From Gonocerus acuteangulatus (Eukaryota > Arthropoda > Insecta > Hemiptera > Coreidae), in NCBI GenBank assembly GCA_946811695.1, contig OX328131.1:11804641-11868640 (forward strand): a stretch of 64,000 nt of DNA, given 5' to 3'. Positions 10,801 through 21,217 of this stretch are shown here, piece by piece. The notes beneath the pieces are model-generated. The model saw nothing but the letters and a program-made list of their open reading frames with translations, searched no databases and had not been told where the DNA came from. How positions within the stretch are numbered: the stretch's first letter is position 1; the number at the start of each line of letters is the position of its first letter. Position numbers and translations under genes: made by a program.

Positions 10801-11090
10801 GCGCTTATTAAGGTACATAGGTAAATAATAGGCATGTATATAAAAACTTTTATAGGCCTGAAACTTAGTCATTTTTTTCAACATTAGTTTCTTTAGGGGT
10901 CATTTAAATTATATATAAAAAAAATTATTTACAGAATGAAATAGGTCAACAATCAAAATATACTTACAATTTTAAATAATTTATTTAGCAAAACAAATGG
11001 ATTTTCTAATGCTTAGTTAATTTTCAGATTTTGTTTCAAAGTTTATAGAAACAGAATTGTCCTGTAAGGTACTTCGACGTAGATGTCTAC
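10801..11090. other. AT-rich unassigned sequence
   Basis: No repeat unit, frame or element end was recognised, apart from a short stretch (TTTTTCAACATTAGTTT) resembling sequence at about 9455. Confidence 0.5.
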
Positions 11091-11340
11091 GCAGTTCACG
11101 TCGATAACTGCATATTCCCATGTTGTAAAAAGTTGGCTTGGTGTCACCGAGAGGGGCTTTAAACGCATCCGGCTGTGTTTTCCAGCTGATGGACTCGGTA
11201 CACTTCGAAGCATACTAGCACCTCAGTCAGCTCCTAGCTTCTAAACTGCAGTGTACAGTATAGTGCGCGTGTAGTGTCAAGTGTTTTTTAGTGCACACTT
11301 TAGAACACTAGGAATGTCGCTGAGGCGTAAGTTAGGTTCG
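11090..11340 (+). promoter_or_regulatory. Candidate host promoter and first exon
   Basis: This stretch is less AT-rich than its surroundings and does not resemble the dispersed repeats. It contains CCTCAGTCAG (TCAGTC at 11223-11228), which fits the arthropod initiator consensus TCAKTY. About 90 bp downstream comes GGAATGTCGCTGAGGC followed by GTAAGT, that is, a short frame starting ATG at 11314 (Met-Ser-Leu-Arg) and a consensus splice donor at 11327. No TATA box lies at the expected distance. This is inference from signals alone; the next exon is not visible and would lie across long AT tracts. Confidence 0.25.
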
Positions 11341-11426
11341 TTTGAATTTTCTAGCATTAATATAACTGATTAAAACATACTGCAAAGCGAATCTACAAAA
11401 GTTGAGCTATATTTTACATATTTATA

Positions 11427-11479
<53 letters not shown>

Positions 11480-11934
11480 TTTAACGTACGTAAATTTTAC
11501 GTTACAATAAACATTCCATGAGTACTTCATTTTAAGGAAATTTATTCTCAGAGAGGATTTACCTATCTCGTAGGCCCGTTTACCGTTAAATTAATTTAGA
11601 GCGAATCAAATTACCGGGCATGATAAAAAAAATAGTTAATTATTTGACACAAAAATATATGGGGACAAAGCAAATCTTACATCTATGGTTTGTGATACAT
11701 TATTACCTGCTTTCTCCTTCCGTCTGGGCTTCTCCTGAAAGCTAAATTAATTATTACTAAATAGAAAAGAAAAAAAAAAAAAAAAAAAAAAAAGGAATTT
11801 TTGATAAATTACGTACACCAATTTAGATATAAATTTGTATACCCTATTTTGGTTGGCTCTCTGATACTTCTTCAATGCTCTGGATTTTAAATAAATCCAG
11901 TATATAGTCTGAATGATCTAACACTCTATTACGA

Positions 11935-12014
<80 letters not shown>

Positions 12015-12149
12015 ATGACAAATATTGTAGATCAGTTTGTATACAAATTTAGGGGAGTGTTCTGCTTTTGGGAATACAAGCAATTTAAAAACAATTGTAT
12101 TGTATTTCCCCTTATCGATCATCAAAATAATTCTATTTTTTTAATGCTT

Positions 12150-12214
<65 letters not shown>

Positions 12215-12230
12215 TATATCATTTTTTATT
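11341..12230. repeat. AT microsatellites in AT-rich sequence
   Basis: Long (AT)n tracts lie at about 11425-11470, 11940-12010 and 12153-12210, and a poly(A) run at about 11770-11792. Between them is AT-rich sequence without recognisable genes. Frames of alternating Ile-Tyr here come from (AT)n. Confidence 0.9.
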
Positions 12231-12477
12231 TCCTAATTCGTGTGTGAGCATTTCTGTGATTTTTCTTTTAGCCACATTTTGTTTTTTAACTCTTGGCTAT
12301 TAGACTTATTGTTTTCTTAATATTGTTATCTCTTTGATTTTTGTTTATAATTCTATTTCTTTAAATTGTAAGAAATCGTTTGTGTAATAATTTTTGGCAT
12401 CGCTTATCGTACATAATAATTGAAGTCGATTCTCTTTTATTGGCAAAGACTGTTCCCATATGAATGAGTTTTTTGTG

Positions 12478-13430
12478 TTGGAGTAAAATAATTTTTTTTT
12501 TTTTTTTATTTTAGTTTTTTCACCATTTGGTGACAAAACCACGGCTTTGTTCCTAGTTCAAAATTAAAGATTGACTGGAAAGTATCCGTCTGTTGATTAT
12601 GTGTGTTATTAAATGTTCTGTCTGTTGATTATTTTGTGTATTGTTAAGTGTTCTGTCTGTTTTGTTGGAGTAAAATAATTTTTTTTTTTATTTTATTTTA
12701 GTTTTTTCACCATTTGGTGACAAAACCACGGCTTTGTTCCTAGTTCAAAATTAAAGATTGACTGAAAAGTATCCGTCTGTTGATTATGTGTGTTATTAAA
12801 TGTTCTGTCTGTTGATTATTTTGTGTATTGTTAAGTGTTCTGTCTGTTGATTACTTTGTGTATTGTTAAGTGTTCTGTCTGTTGATTATGTGTGTTATTA
12901 AGTGTTCTGTCTGTTGATTATTTTGTGTATTGTTAAATGTTCTGTCTGTTGATTATTTTGTGTATTGTTAAGTGTTCTGTCTGTTGATTATTTTGTGTAT
13001 TGTTAAGTGTTCTGTCTGTTGATTATGTGTGTTATTAAGTGTTCTGTCTGTTGATTATTTTGTGTATTGTTAAGTTTTCTGTCTGTTGATTATTTTGTGT
13101 ATTTTTAAGTGTTCTGTCTGTTGATTATGTGTGTTATTAAGTGTTCTGTCTGTTGATTATTTTGTGTATTGTTAAGTGTTCTGTCTGTTGATTATGTGTG
13201 TTATTAAGTGTTCTGTCTGTTGATTATTTTGTGTATTGTTAAATGTTCTGTCTGTTGATTATTTTGTGTATTGTTAAGTGTACTGTCTGTTGATTATTTT
13301 GTGTATTGTTAAGTTTTCTGTCTGTTGATTATGTGTGTTATTAAATGTTCTGTCTGTTGATTATTTTGTGTATTGTTAAGTGTTCTGTCTGTTTTGTTGG
13401 AGTAAAATAATAAAATAAAATAAAAATGAG
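12478..13430. repeat. Compound 32/35-bp minisatellite with duplicated flank
   Basis: Units of 35 bp (TGTTCTGTCTGTTGATTATT, TTGTGTATTGTTAAG) and 32 bp (TTGATTATGTGTGTTATTAA) alternate over about 800 bp. A leader of about 110 bp starting TTGGAGTAAAATAATT and holding the palindrome CACCATTTGGTG occurs before the array (12478) and again at 12663. A third partial leader closes the array at about 13395. The whole locus is therefore a higher-order duplication of leader plus units. Confidence 0.9.
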
Positions 13431-13587
13431 TTGGATGGTAGGGCGATGACGACCATGAGGTTTTTCGCCGCCAATTTTTTAAAACAAAACAAACAAAATA
13501 ATTCTCGGCATGATATTTTTCTAGTTTTCTAGGCAGTAAAATGAATCGCTAAGATCCACAATCACATATACCACAATATATTTAACA

Positions 13588-13680
13588 TAAAACTGTCACG
13601 GCTCGCTGGTAAAATTCCTCGCTGCACCCTGTATATCGGCGCTAATGACCTAGATGTAGATGCGCCGTAAAAAAAACAAA
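13588..13680 (+). mobile_element. SINE-B 3' fragment
   Basis: GGCTCGCTGGTAAAATTCCT, then GGCGCTAATGACCTAGATGT and GATGCGCCGTAAAAAA match the body and tail of the tRNA-derived SINE at 57324-57516. The tRNA-like head is missing, as expected for a 5'-truncated retroposed copy. Confidence 0.8.
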
Positions 13681-13850
13681 AAACAAAACTGTTTACTAAA
13701 ATTCCTTTTGGAACATTATAGTCGCAATGTCTTCTCAAAAATGTAATGTATAACTTCAACAAATAATAATAACTTAATAAAGTACAGTGAGTAAATCTTA
13801 CATAACTACAGATTTTGATTATTACCAAGATAGTAAAATTTAGAACATTA

Positions 13851-14062
13851 TTTAAATTTTAAATTTTAACGTCCATTTATTATTAACGAGGAATTTTAGG
13901 ACGGGTTATCTATAGGTTACCACCCTTTTATAGCCAGGATAGGGCTAACGCCTTTTCTTTTTCCTAAAGAAAAGCCACCACCCCTAGTGGGAATCGAACC
14001 CACGACCTTTGGCTCAGAGTGTTAAGTGCTCACGCCTTAACCCTCACGGCCATCGGGTCTCC
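13851..14062 (-). mobile_element. SINE-A, tRNA-derived, full copy with 12-bp TSD
   Basis: On the minus strand it begins GGAGACCCGATGGCCGTGAG, then GGTTAAGGC (A-box-like) and GTGGGTTCGATTCCCAC (B box), that is, a Ser/Leu-tRNA-like head. The body contains GGCTATAAAAGGGTGGTAAC and CTATAGATAACCCG, and the tail is AT-rich (AATAATAAATGGACGTTAAA). The direct repeat TTTAGAACATTA at 13839-13850 and 14063-14074 is the target duplication. The A and B boxes would act as an internal RNA polymerase III promoter. Confidence 0.9.
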
Positions 14063-14184
14063 TTTAGAACATTAAACGGCGAAATTATTTCTTAGTATGT
14101 GGCATTTGAAATCTGACCAATTCAACTTGTACTAGTTTATTTATAATAAGAAGAATGTTTTGTTACAATGTGTAGCAAATAATA

Positions 14185-14545
14185 AACTTTTAGCTACCTA
14201 CTTTTAGCTACCTACTTTTAGCTACCTACTTTTAGCTACCTACTTTTAGCTACCTACTTTTAGCTACCTACTTTTAGCTACCTACTTTTAGCTACCTACT
14301 TTTAGCTACCTACTTTTAGCTACCTACTTTTAGCTACCTACTTTTAGCTACCTACTTTTAGCTACCTACTTTTAGCTACCTACTTTTAGCTACCTACTTT
14401 TAGCTACCTACTTTTAGCTACCTACTTTTAGCTACCTACTTTTAGCTACCTACTTTTAGCTACCTACTTTTAGCTACCTACTTTTAGCTACCTACTTTTA
14501 GCTACCTACTTTTAGCTACCTACTTTTAGCTACCTACTTTTACAA
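14185..14545. repeat. 14-bp minisatellite, about 25 copies
   Basis: Perfect or near-perfect tandem repeats of TTTTAGCTACCTAC. The array is extremely homogeneous, which suggests recent expansion. Confidence 0.98.
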
Positions 14546-14646
14546 ACTTTAACTTGCAATTTACATTAGATGATTTTTAAGTTATATTATGTGGCCGATT
14601 ACAACATAATATTGACCACCCACATTTTCAATCTCTTAAAATCTCA

Positions 14647-14704
<58 letters not shown>

Positions 14705-15352
14705 AGATCCTAAGTTGAAAACTAAGATGTTATAAGTAGTTGGTAACAGCTTATTAAGTCTTCAATAGTTTTGTATTTTATATTAAATTTTTGTTGTGGA
14801 AATGTTTCGGCGATAAGCGATTTTCAATAAAATTGTCTGTATGATTTTGTACTATTTTTTTTTTATTTACATTATAATCTTCAGATTATGTGCTTGTAAA
14901 TTTGATATTATTTAATTTGAGGAGGACATTTTTTTTTTTTTTTTTTTTTATATAAAATTATATGGTTCTTGTCTCAATTATTACATATTATTTTATATAT
15001 TTGAGTCTGCTTCTGTAACGGAGGACTAGTCTTGCACATCTAGTTTTTCCATAATGAAAAACATTTTTTCTGAGAAGGTCTATGAGAGTTGATACTTTGA
15101 AAAGCATCTTGTTGTTGCTTGTAAGAAGGGAAAGTAAGATTAAGTACACTAATTCTGTGATAAATTGAAAATAAAGAAATGAATGAGTATTTAAAATACA
15201 TATTTTCATTAATAATGAGTGAGATTCCTCTTTGCCTTCACTCTTAATAAATGCCTATTTTAATTACAGTACTGCCTATTTTCAATATTTCAAGTGCCTT
15301 TTTGCCTGCCTATTTTAACCAAAAATAAATGCCTATCTTCCGGGGTCTAGAG

Positions 15353-15424
<72 letters not shown>

Positions 15425-15439
15425 ATCCTTACAGAATGA
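14546..15439. other. AT-rich spacer with microsatellites
   Basis: (AT)n tracts lie at 14651-14698 and 15354-15422 and a T-run at about 14930-14950. A frame of 73 codons on the minus strand (14988-15209) has no recognisable features. Nothing else was identified. Confidence 0.6.
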
Positions 15440-15442
15440 TAA

Positions 15443-16435
15443 CACTGTTCTGCAAAAAAAAACTTTTCTCCCCTCCCTTGAACAATTTTGCCTGTTTCTC
15501 ATGTTTTCAGGTGTGCTGAGTCCGAATCTGAACTCAGAAAAATTCTATCACCCTCTGATTTTGAGAGAAAAGAGGAGAAACTTGGAAAAAATGAAAAATT
15601 GTATTTGAAAATTATTGTCTTTATTATAACAGATTTTTTTTTTCTTTTTCAACGGTAAAATATAATTAATTGAATCCTGCATGCTATCAGGTATAATACT
15701 AGATAAGACACAACTCAAAAAATATACACACATCGTCAATGAGTATTTTTTTTTCTTTTGTACTCTTCCTCCTCTGTCTCCCGCTGCATTGTCCAGCAGT
15801 AATCCGCCAGCATCTTCTCATTCCATTTGCCAGTATATCTTTTTTCCATTCTGGATATGTCTTGGTGGAATCGTTCTCCATGTTCGTCCGAAACTGCACC
15901 CAAATTTGGGGCGAAAAAGTCTAGGTGACTATGCAGGAAATGTATTTTTAAGGACATATTGCATCCCAATGTTTTATATGAAGTAAGCAGTTCTTGAACT
16001 ATTTTTCGGTAGTCTCTAGATTTTTCCAGATATATAGATAGATATAGATAGGATACCACCATAAAAGAGAAAGGAAGGTCATTCCCCTAAAGATACAGGT
16101 AGAGACCAAATCCCTGCCTCAAGATCAAAAACTGAAAAAACACTTTTAGCCATATTTCTTCAACCACTTGTAATATTCCCATCAAATTTTTTTTCGTTCA
16201 AATATACTTCATTGCGCTCAAAATCATCGGGATTTTGAATTTTTTTCACTATGTTTTGATGCCAAAAAAAATTCGTCAAATTTACAAAAAACTCACATTT
16301 TTGGATAAAAAACTAGAATTTCTCAAGAAACTGTGCGTGATAGACAGAATCTGACTTCAAATTCGTGATCAGCACATTTGAAAACAGTAAGAAAGCATGT
16401 TTTGGTTTGAAGGAGGATTTTCCTGCAGAACAGTG
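15443..16435 (-). mobile_element. DNA transposon, CACTG ends, TAA duplication
   Basis: The ends are CACTGTTCTGCA (15443) and its complement TGCAGAACAGTG (ending 16435), flanked by TAA at 15440-15442 and 16436-16438. Inside, on the minus strand, is the C-terminal exon of a transposon protein (15736-16062). CACTG-type ends with a 3-bp duplication fit the CACTA/Chapaev3 (CMC) group, but that assignment is inference. At 993 bp, most of the coding region is missing and the copy is non-autonomous. Coding runs from the right end towards the left. Confidence 0.65.
15736..16062 (-). pseudogene. C-terminal fragment of a DNA-transposon protein
   Basis: The 108-codon frame carries GCNMSLKIHFLHSHLDFF, then SDEHGERFHQDISRMEKRY, GKWN and MLADYCW. 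I recognise this block as a conserved protein segment found in transposons of many arthropod and other animal genomes. Its catalytic role is not established from what I can see. The fragment ends naturally (..KRKKNTH, stop). The region upstream (16063-16435) has no matching frame, so the N-terminal two thirds are deleted. It lies wholly within the CACTG-ended element and was presumably its transposase-associated ORF. Confidence 0.7.
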
Positions 16436-16438
16436 TAA

Positions 16439-17270
16439 TTATTCTTGCCTACCGTTAGTAGTACCGTTTATGCATAGTTCTCCATCCTTCCTAATGTTAG
16501 ATAGGACGACAAAGGACTGTGTGTTCCTCTGACAGCAATGTACTGAGGTCAGATTAATTACTGGAAGGCTTGCTAATTGTATCAGCACTGCAGTGCTAAG
16601 ACAACAACCGAGATCTCTTTTATAGAATATAATTAATTTAATTTGGGATAATAATATAATATAATTTGGACGCATGAAATGTTTTATTTAATCCTGATTG
16701 TCTATATTTGTATTTGTGCTTGAATGCATGTGCATATGTGTTCAAGTGTGCACATGTGTGCGAGGTGATAGTTTAGGTGAAAGGAAACAATTTTAATCCC
16801 ATATTGCCTTAACCTAAAGTTACCCGTTTCCAAGATATTTAATGTTTTTGGCTTTTCTTAAGAACAGTCACTGTTGCTTAAGTTTTAGGTATTTTGTTTT
16901 ATTTCTAACATTTGAGCTGAACGTTTTTTATTATTTTTGTATTAAGGCCATTCAGAACCAACTATTAATTAAATAAAATATCAAATTTTTACAGGACAAC
17001 GTATGGGTACGACCCAATAACTAAAATTTACATTATTTTTTTTCCTAATATATGTAACTTCAACTCTATCTCTCTTTAAAAAAAAAAAATATTAATAGCT
17101 AATCCTGCTATTTACACTAAAAATATCGCTGTTTATTAAGCTACTAAAAAAGGTATAATAATCGGGTAAAATGTTTAAGTATATCTATGGATATAATATT
17201 TTTTGGTTGTATTTTCTGATTGCTGCTCTGAGATTTATATTTTGTGTAACTTTTCATTCCAATGAAATTA
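16439..17270. other. Unassigned sequence
   Basis: No element ends, tandem repeats or convincing frames. A TGTG-rich patch (about 16725-16762) and a 78-codon minus-strand frame (16439-16675) without recognisable motifs are present. Confidence 0.5.
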
Positions 17271-17313
17271 AGTAGGCAAAAATTCCCAACACGGTTGAAT
17301 TGACTTTGAAATA

Positions 17314-17344
<31 letters not shown>

Positions 17345-17548
17345 AATAGTGCAGGGGCTTGTAGAATAGTCTTGCAGAAGTTGTGTAAATTACAGAAATT
17401 CCTCAGAAAGCGAAGGAATTTGAATTAAAAAGTTTAATTACTTATAAAACGTGTACGCAAAAACGTAGACGTCACGATTTTTTTCACTCGAATGGCGCCC
17501 AGAATCTCATTTTCCGATACATTGCACAACATTTCACAATAATTCGTC

Positions 17549-17649
17549 CGTTTTTTTTTTTTCGAAACGACAAGTGAGCGAAGAGACAAATATATACTAT
17601 GCGTAACAAAGATATACGTTTTTGTTATGATCAATAGGTTCTGAAACGC

Positions 17650-17657
<8 letters not shown>
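17549..17657. repeat. Target-site duplication, left copy (~107 bp)
   Basis: This segment (CG, twelve T, then CGAAACGACAAGTGAGCGAA to AACGCAAAATTTT) is repeated base for base at 21545-21653. It borders the poly(A) (T on this strand) end of the R2-type insertion. T-runs at both edges make the exact limits ambiguous by a few bases. Confidence 0.9.
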
Positions 17658-17699
<42 letters not shown>

Positions 17700-17700
<1 letters not shown>

Positions 17701-18238
17701 TGGGAGACATACTACATAACATCCTTTTACAATAATATTGTGTTTCACAATGGCATGTCAGAAAATACATTAAATAGAACAATAATATAAAACAACTATG
17801 GCTCTCCTGACCATAATGAATTGGTGGGAATAACCACCGAGGATATAGTCCACTATAGCAATCGAGTAATTTTACTACCCAATACACCTCAAACATGGGC
17901 TATCTGCCGTACATAATTCCGGAGTTAAGGGTTATTACTAATAACCCCTCCAGAAGTCCAACTATACAATATAGACAGGTTACAATCCTGTTGTCCAATT
18001 ATGCAAAATATTATAAAATATAAGTAAGTTAATTAAAAACAAATAACTTAAAACCGTATTGAAGGGATAAAAGCTATAATAAATTATATATATACATATA
18101 AACCAATAAAGTTAAAAATAAATAAATAAATAAATAAAAATAATAAAAAATAAAAAAAATAAAAAATTAAATTAAAAAAAAAAACAGTAACTAGATATAG
18201 CAATTATCATGCCACAATGGAATGTGTTTATTATACCC
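17700..18238 (-). other. 3' untranslated region of the R2-type element
   Basis: AT-rich sequence between the ORF2 stop and the A-tail, with several (AAAT)n stretches at 18115-18185. In R2 elements the 3' untranslated RNA is the part bound by the element's own protein; no specific fold was worked out here. Confidence 0.6.
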
Positions 18239-21217
18239 TCAATAAAATGCTCCTGGGTTCCCCCCGGCGAGATGAGTCCTCCACCTGCTGAAGAGAATGC
18301 AAGAGCCCTTCAGTACACTCCTAGCAATACCCTGTAGGGTATACATTGGTACGCCAAGGTCCTTCAAATCTTTAGCTGACTTAGGACTCCATACACCCCT
18401 CCAGCTGATAGTACAGGACGTTCCTCTCACCCGATCCTGGGAAACACCCAACATTCTCCCAATAGTCTCCCTGACCTCCAGCACCCCAGCATACTTCGCC
18501 GATTTCCCCCGATGGAGAACATCCAGCCCAGGAGCGGAGTCAACGATCTGGACGTCGACGATGTACACTCTGTTCTCTTTCAGTACGACAATATCAGGCC
18601 TCCACATCCTACCGCGGGCGTTGAAAGTCGTCTCTACGTGGACCTCATAACGAAGCTGAGAGAACTTGTCAGCCAGCACACGCACCACAGCATCGTGGCG
18701 CAGAACCCGACCGCCGTGAGACAAGAAACACCTCTGAAGTACATGGCCAGCCGTCTCAGCATAAGGACAGCCTGCTCGGCAGAGAGGCAGTCCGTCAATC
18801 CTGCGGCCCCTGGATCCCCTAACGGCAGTCGGAAGCGCGCCAATGTGGGCGTGAACAAACTGGACAAAGTCCCTGGCCTTTATGGTACCCGCGCCAGCAG
18901 AGATCCAGTGAGTTGAGGCTTTGCATTTCGAAGACTCTCGTAGGGAACCACCATCGATGGAGGAGTATAACTTTTCGGCCCACCACTGTTTCCTATCCGT
19001 TGAGTAAAAGGCGTTCTCGTTCAAGCCCTGTCTCCCCAGGGCCTCTCTCGCGTCCCGCAACCTTCTGGCTACAGCTCTCGAATTGTATGCAGCCCTCGCC
19101 GCAGGCAACCCTGACCTCTCCAAACGCTGAAGACGAGCAATGGTTAACCCAGGGACAAGGGTGCTCATGCAAGGCACCCCCAATCCTCCGTCCGCACACG
19201 CTGCATGAAAGTAACCCAAGGGAATATCCCTTGGGAGCCTCAACCAGCGCCTCACTGCAGCCCTGACCTTGATATCAATCTTGGCCAGAGACTTCCGGGA
19301 GACGCCGCCAAGCACCATTCCATGTACGAACTTCGGAAGAAGATGACTTCTAAGAGCTAAGAGCCTCTGTTGCGGCTTGAGAGGAGCATTCTCCAGCCTA
19401 TCGAGCGCTACTCTAACGTCAAAATTGGACCCATCGGAACCCCTATCCTTGTAAACAACACCCAGGTACCTCCAAGCACCCTGTACCTGAGTTTGTCGCA
19501 CAGGCACATCATTGATCTTGAACAACGGGTTTGTGACTACCTTGATCTTGTGACACCTACCAGCCGGAACCAGTGACAGGGCCAGGCACTTTCCCGGACT
19601 CAGTGCCATTCCCATACTTCGAATGGCACCTTCCACCCTCGAAATAGCCATCCTCATACCGGCCTCCGAGGAAGTGAGCAAGACCAAGTCATCAGCAAAC
19701 GCCAGATAGGAAATCATCGCCCCATCGAGTTTAAATCCAACCTCGCTTGGAACTGCTTGGAGAACCCAATCCATTACAAGATTAAAAAGGCAAGGAGACA
19801 AAGGATCGCCCTGCCTAATCCCCCTTCCGCAAACGATTGGGCCCGTCCATCCCCTACCATCGGTAATACGGGTAAACCCGCAACCGTAGACCCCCATCAC
19901 GTACTCGATGAATTCGGGAGGCAGGCCTTTGAGGGTCATTGCAGCTCTAAGGGCATGATGGCTCACACTGTCAAAAGCCTTAGCAATATCAAGGGCGACG
20001 ACGTGCAACTCGCGGCGTCGAAATCTCGCCTCCTTGATCACCGCATCCAAGACCACTGTATTTTCAGCCGTTCCATCGGCTGAAATGAATGCTCTTTGCC
20101 CCACCTCATGCAAGTCCAGATCCCTCAGGCGCACAGCTAGGATTTTATGAAGCTGCCTAAGGGGTACCGAGGCTACAGAAATGGGCCTATAATCACCTGG
20201 CCTTTCGGGACTATTCACCTTAGGAATGAAAATCGTCCTAGCTCCCACCAGCTCCGGAATACTCCTTCCTCCCAATAAATAAATATTGTAGAAGAGAGCC
20301 CGGAGCACAGGAGAAGCGGACTCCCATTCCGCCACCTTCAAGCCATCAGGGCCAGGGGAAGAAGAAGCGTCAACCTTACAGGTCTGTACCTCCTCAGCCT
20401 CAATGGGCGTCCATAGGGTATGGATGCGCCTATTATTACGTGCGATATTTCCTAGCTGATAAGGGTGAGAAGGGGCCTCCATCAGTGGGCGCCAATATTC
20501 CTCCAACTCATTAAGTGAATGGCGATGGTGCGCTGGGCCTCCATTGAGTATCTCATTCACCGCTCTTCTTCTATTCTTTTTCCACAGTGTCTGAAGGCGG
20601 GAATATTCGGCCCTGCGTCTTGCTCTCGCATTAATCGGAAGAGGCAGCAGTCTCCTGGGCTGTCCGCAAGGCTCTGGAGCAGGCTGTGTGCCCCAGGCTG
20701 GGAAGCGCGCCCGGATCCACTCACACAGTCGGTTACTCACATCAATTCCAGCCCTCGCTGGCTCAATCAAGTCTCCGAGTCCTCCGTCACTGCCTTCCAA
20801 CTCGGCTACCTGCTGCAAGGCAACAATGTAGAAACCCTCAGTTCCTTCTTCACCGACAACCCTCACTCCGTCTGCGGGCTGATCATTCCCTCTCTGCTTA
20901 TTTATTATAGCCTCCTCTAAGATGTTCCTATAATCGGCCTTACATCGACGCCTAGATACTGCCACCGAAGTTCGCCCTACCAGTTTACTAGAGAGCCTAA
21001 CATTGCTCACAGAGCGACCTGCACAAGCATCCTCCGCCTCCAAACCAGCCAAAAGGCGCAACTCCTCCTCATTCCACCTTCTCTTGGCTGCCAGCACTAT
21101 TCCAGCATTGTGAATCTCGGGGTGGGCTAGTCTCATGTGCTGCCCTAGACCATTTGCTGTATTAAATCCTCGACCACAAGTTCCACACATCCGTACCTCG
21201 AAGTTACCAGCCATCAT
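18239..21217 (-). CDS. R2-type reverse transcriptase with restriction-like endonuclease (ORF2)
   Basis: An uninterrupted frame. The proposed start is the ATG at 21217, giving 992 residues; the frame is open upstream and has two earlier ATG codons (21253, 21247). Numbering from an upstream GTG at 21271 (Met at 19): one C2H2 finger (C29, C32, H45, H50: CGTCGRGFNTANGLGQHM), a Myb-like region (about 65-120), and a reverse transcriptase with YRPIS (361), the catalytic Asp in ALDIAKAFDSV (428), GIRQGDPLSP (484) and AFADD (524-528). Then comes a CCHC knuckle (C831, C835, H843, C848: CRAGCPYAETAGHVLQRC), and endonuclease residues RPD (891-893) and VDVQ (905). The order finger - Myb - RT - CCHC - endonuclease is that of the R2 clade. 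The length is close to R2 (about 1,050-1,100). The protein would nick the target and copy its RNA there. All catalytic residues seen are intact. Confidence 0.93.
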   Translation of the reverse strand: MMAGNFEVRMCGTCGRGFNTANGLGQHMRLAHPEIHNAGIVLAAKRRWNEEELRLLAGLEAEDACAGRSVSNVRLSSKLVGRTSVAVSRRRCKADYRNILEEAIINKQRGNDQPADGVRVVGEEGTEGFYIVALQQVAELEGSDGGLGDLIEPARAGIDVSNRLCEWIRARFPAWGTQPAPEPCGQPRRLLPLPINARARRRAEYSRLQTLWKKNRRRAVNEILNGGPAHHRHSLNELEEYWRPLMEAPSHPYQLGNIARNNRRIHTLWTPIEAEEVQTCKVDASSSPGPDGLKVAEWESASPVLRALFYNIYLLGGRSIPELVGARTIFIPKVNSPERPGDYRPISVASVPLRQLHKILAVRLRDLDLHEVGQRAFISADGTAENTVVLDAVIKEARFRRRELHVVALDIAKAFDSVSHHALRAAMTLKGLPPEFIEYVMGVYGCGFTRITDGRGWTGPIVCGRGIRQGDPLSPCLFNLVMDWVLQAVPSEVGFKLDGAMISYLAFADDLVLLTSSEAGMRMAISRVEGAIRSMGMALSPGKCLALSLVPAGRCHKIKVVTNPLFKINDVPVRQTQVQGAWRYLGVVYKDRGSDGSNFDVRVALDRLENAPLKPQQRLLALRSHLLPKFVHGMVLGGVSRKSLAKIDIKVRAAVRRWLRLPRDIPLGYFHAACADGGLGVPCMSTLVPGLTIARLQRLERSGLPAARAAYNSRAVARRLRDAREALGRQGLNENAFYSTDRKQWWAEKLYSSIDGGSLRESSKCKASTHWISAGAGTIKARDFVQFVHAHIGALPTAVRGSRGRRIDGLPLCRAGCPYAETAGHVLQRCFLSHGGRVLRHDAVVRVLADKFSQLRYEVHVETTFNARGRMWRPDIVVLKENRVYIVDVQIVDSAPGLDVLHRGKSAKYAGVLEVRETIGRMLGVSQDRVRGTSCTISWRGVWSPKSAKDLKDLGVPMYTLQGIARSVLKGSCILFSRWRTHLAGGNPGAFY

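Noticed and set aside
11844..12236. Frames with Ile-Tyr repeats resembling membrane proteins
   Set aside because: Translation of (AT)n tracts; the same applies at 21847-22086, 56136-56391 and 62062-62466.
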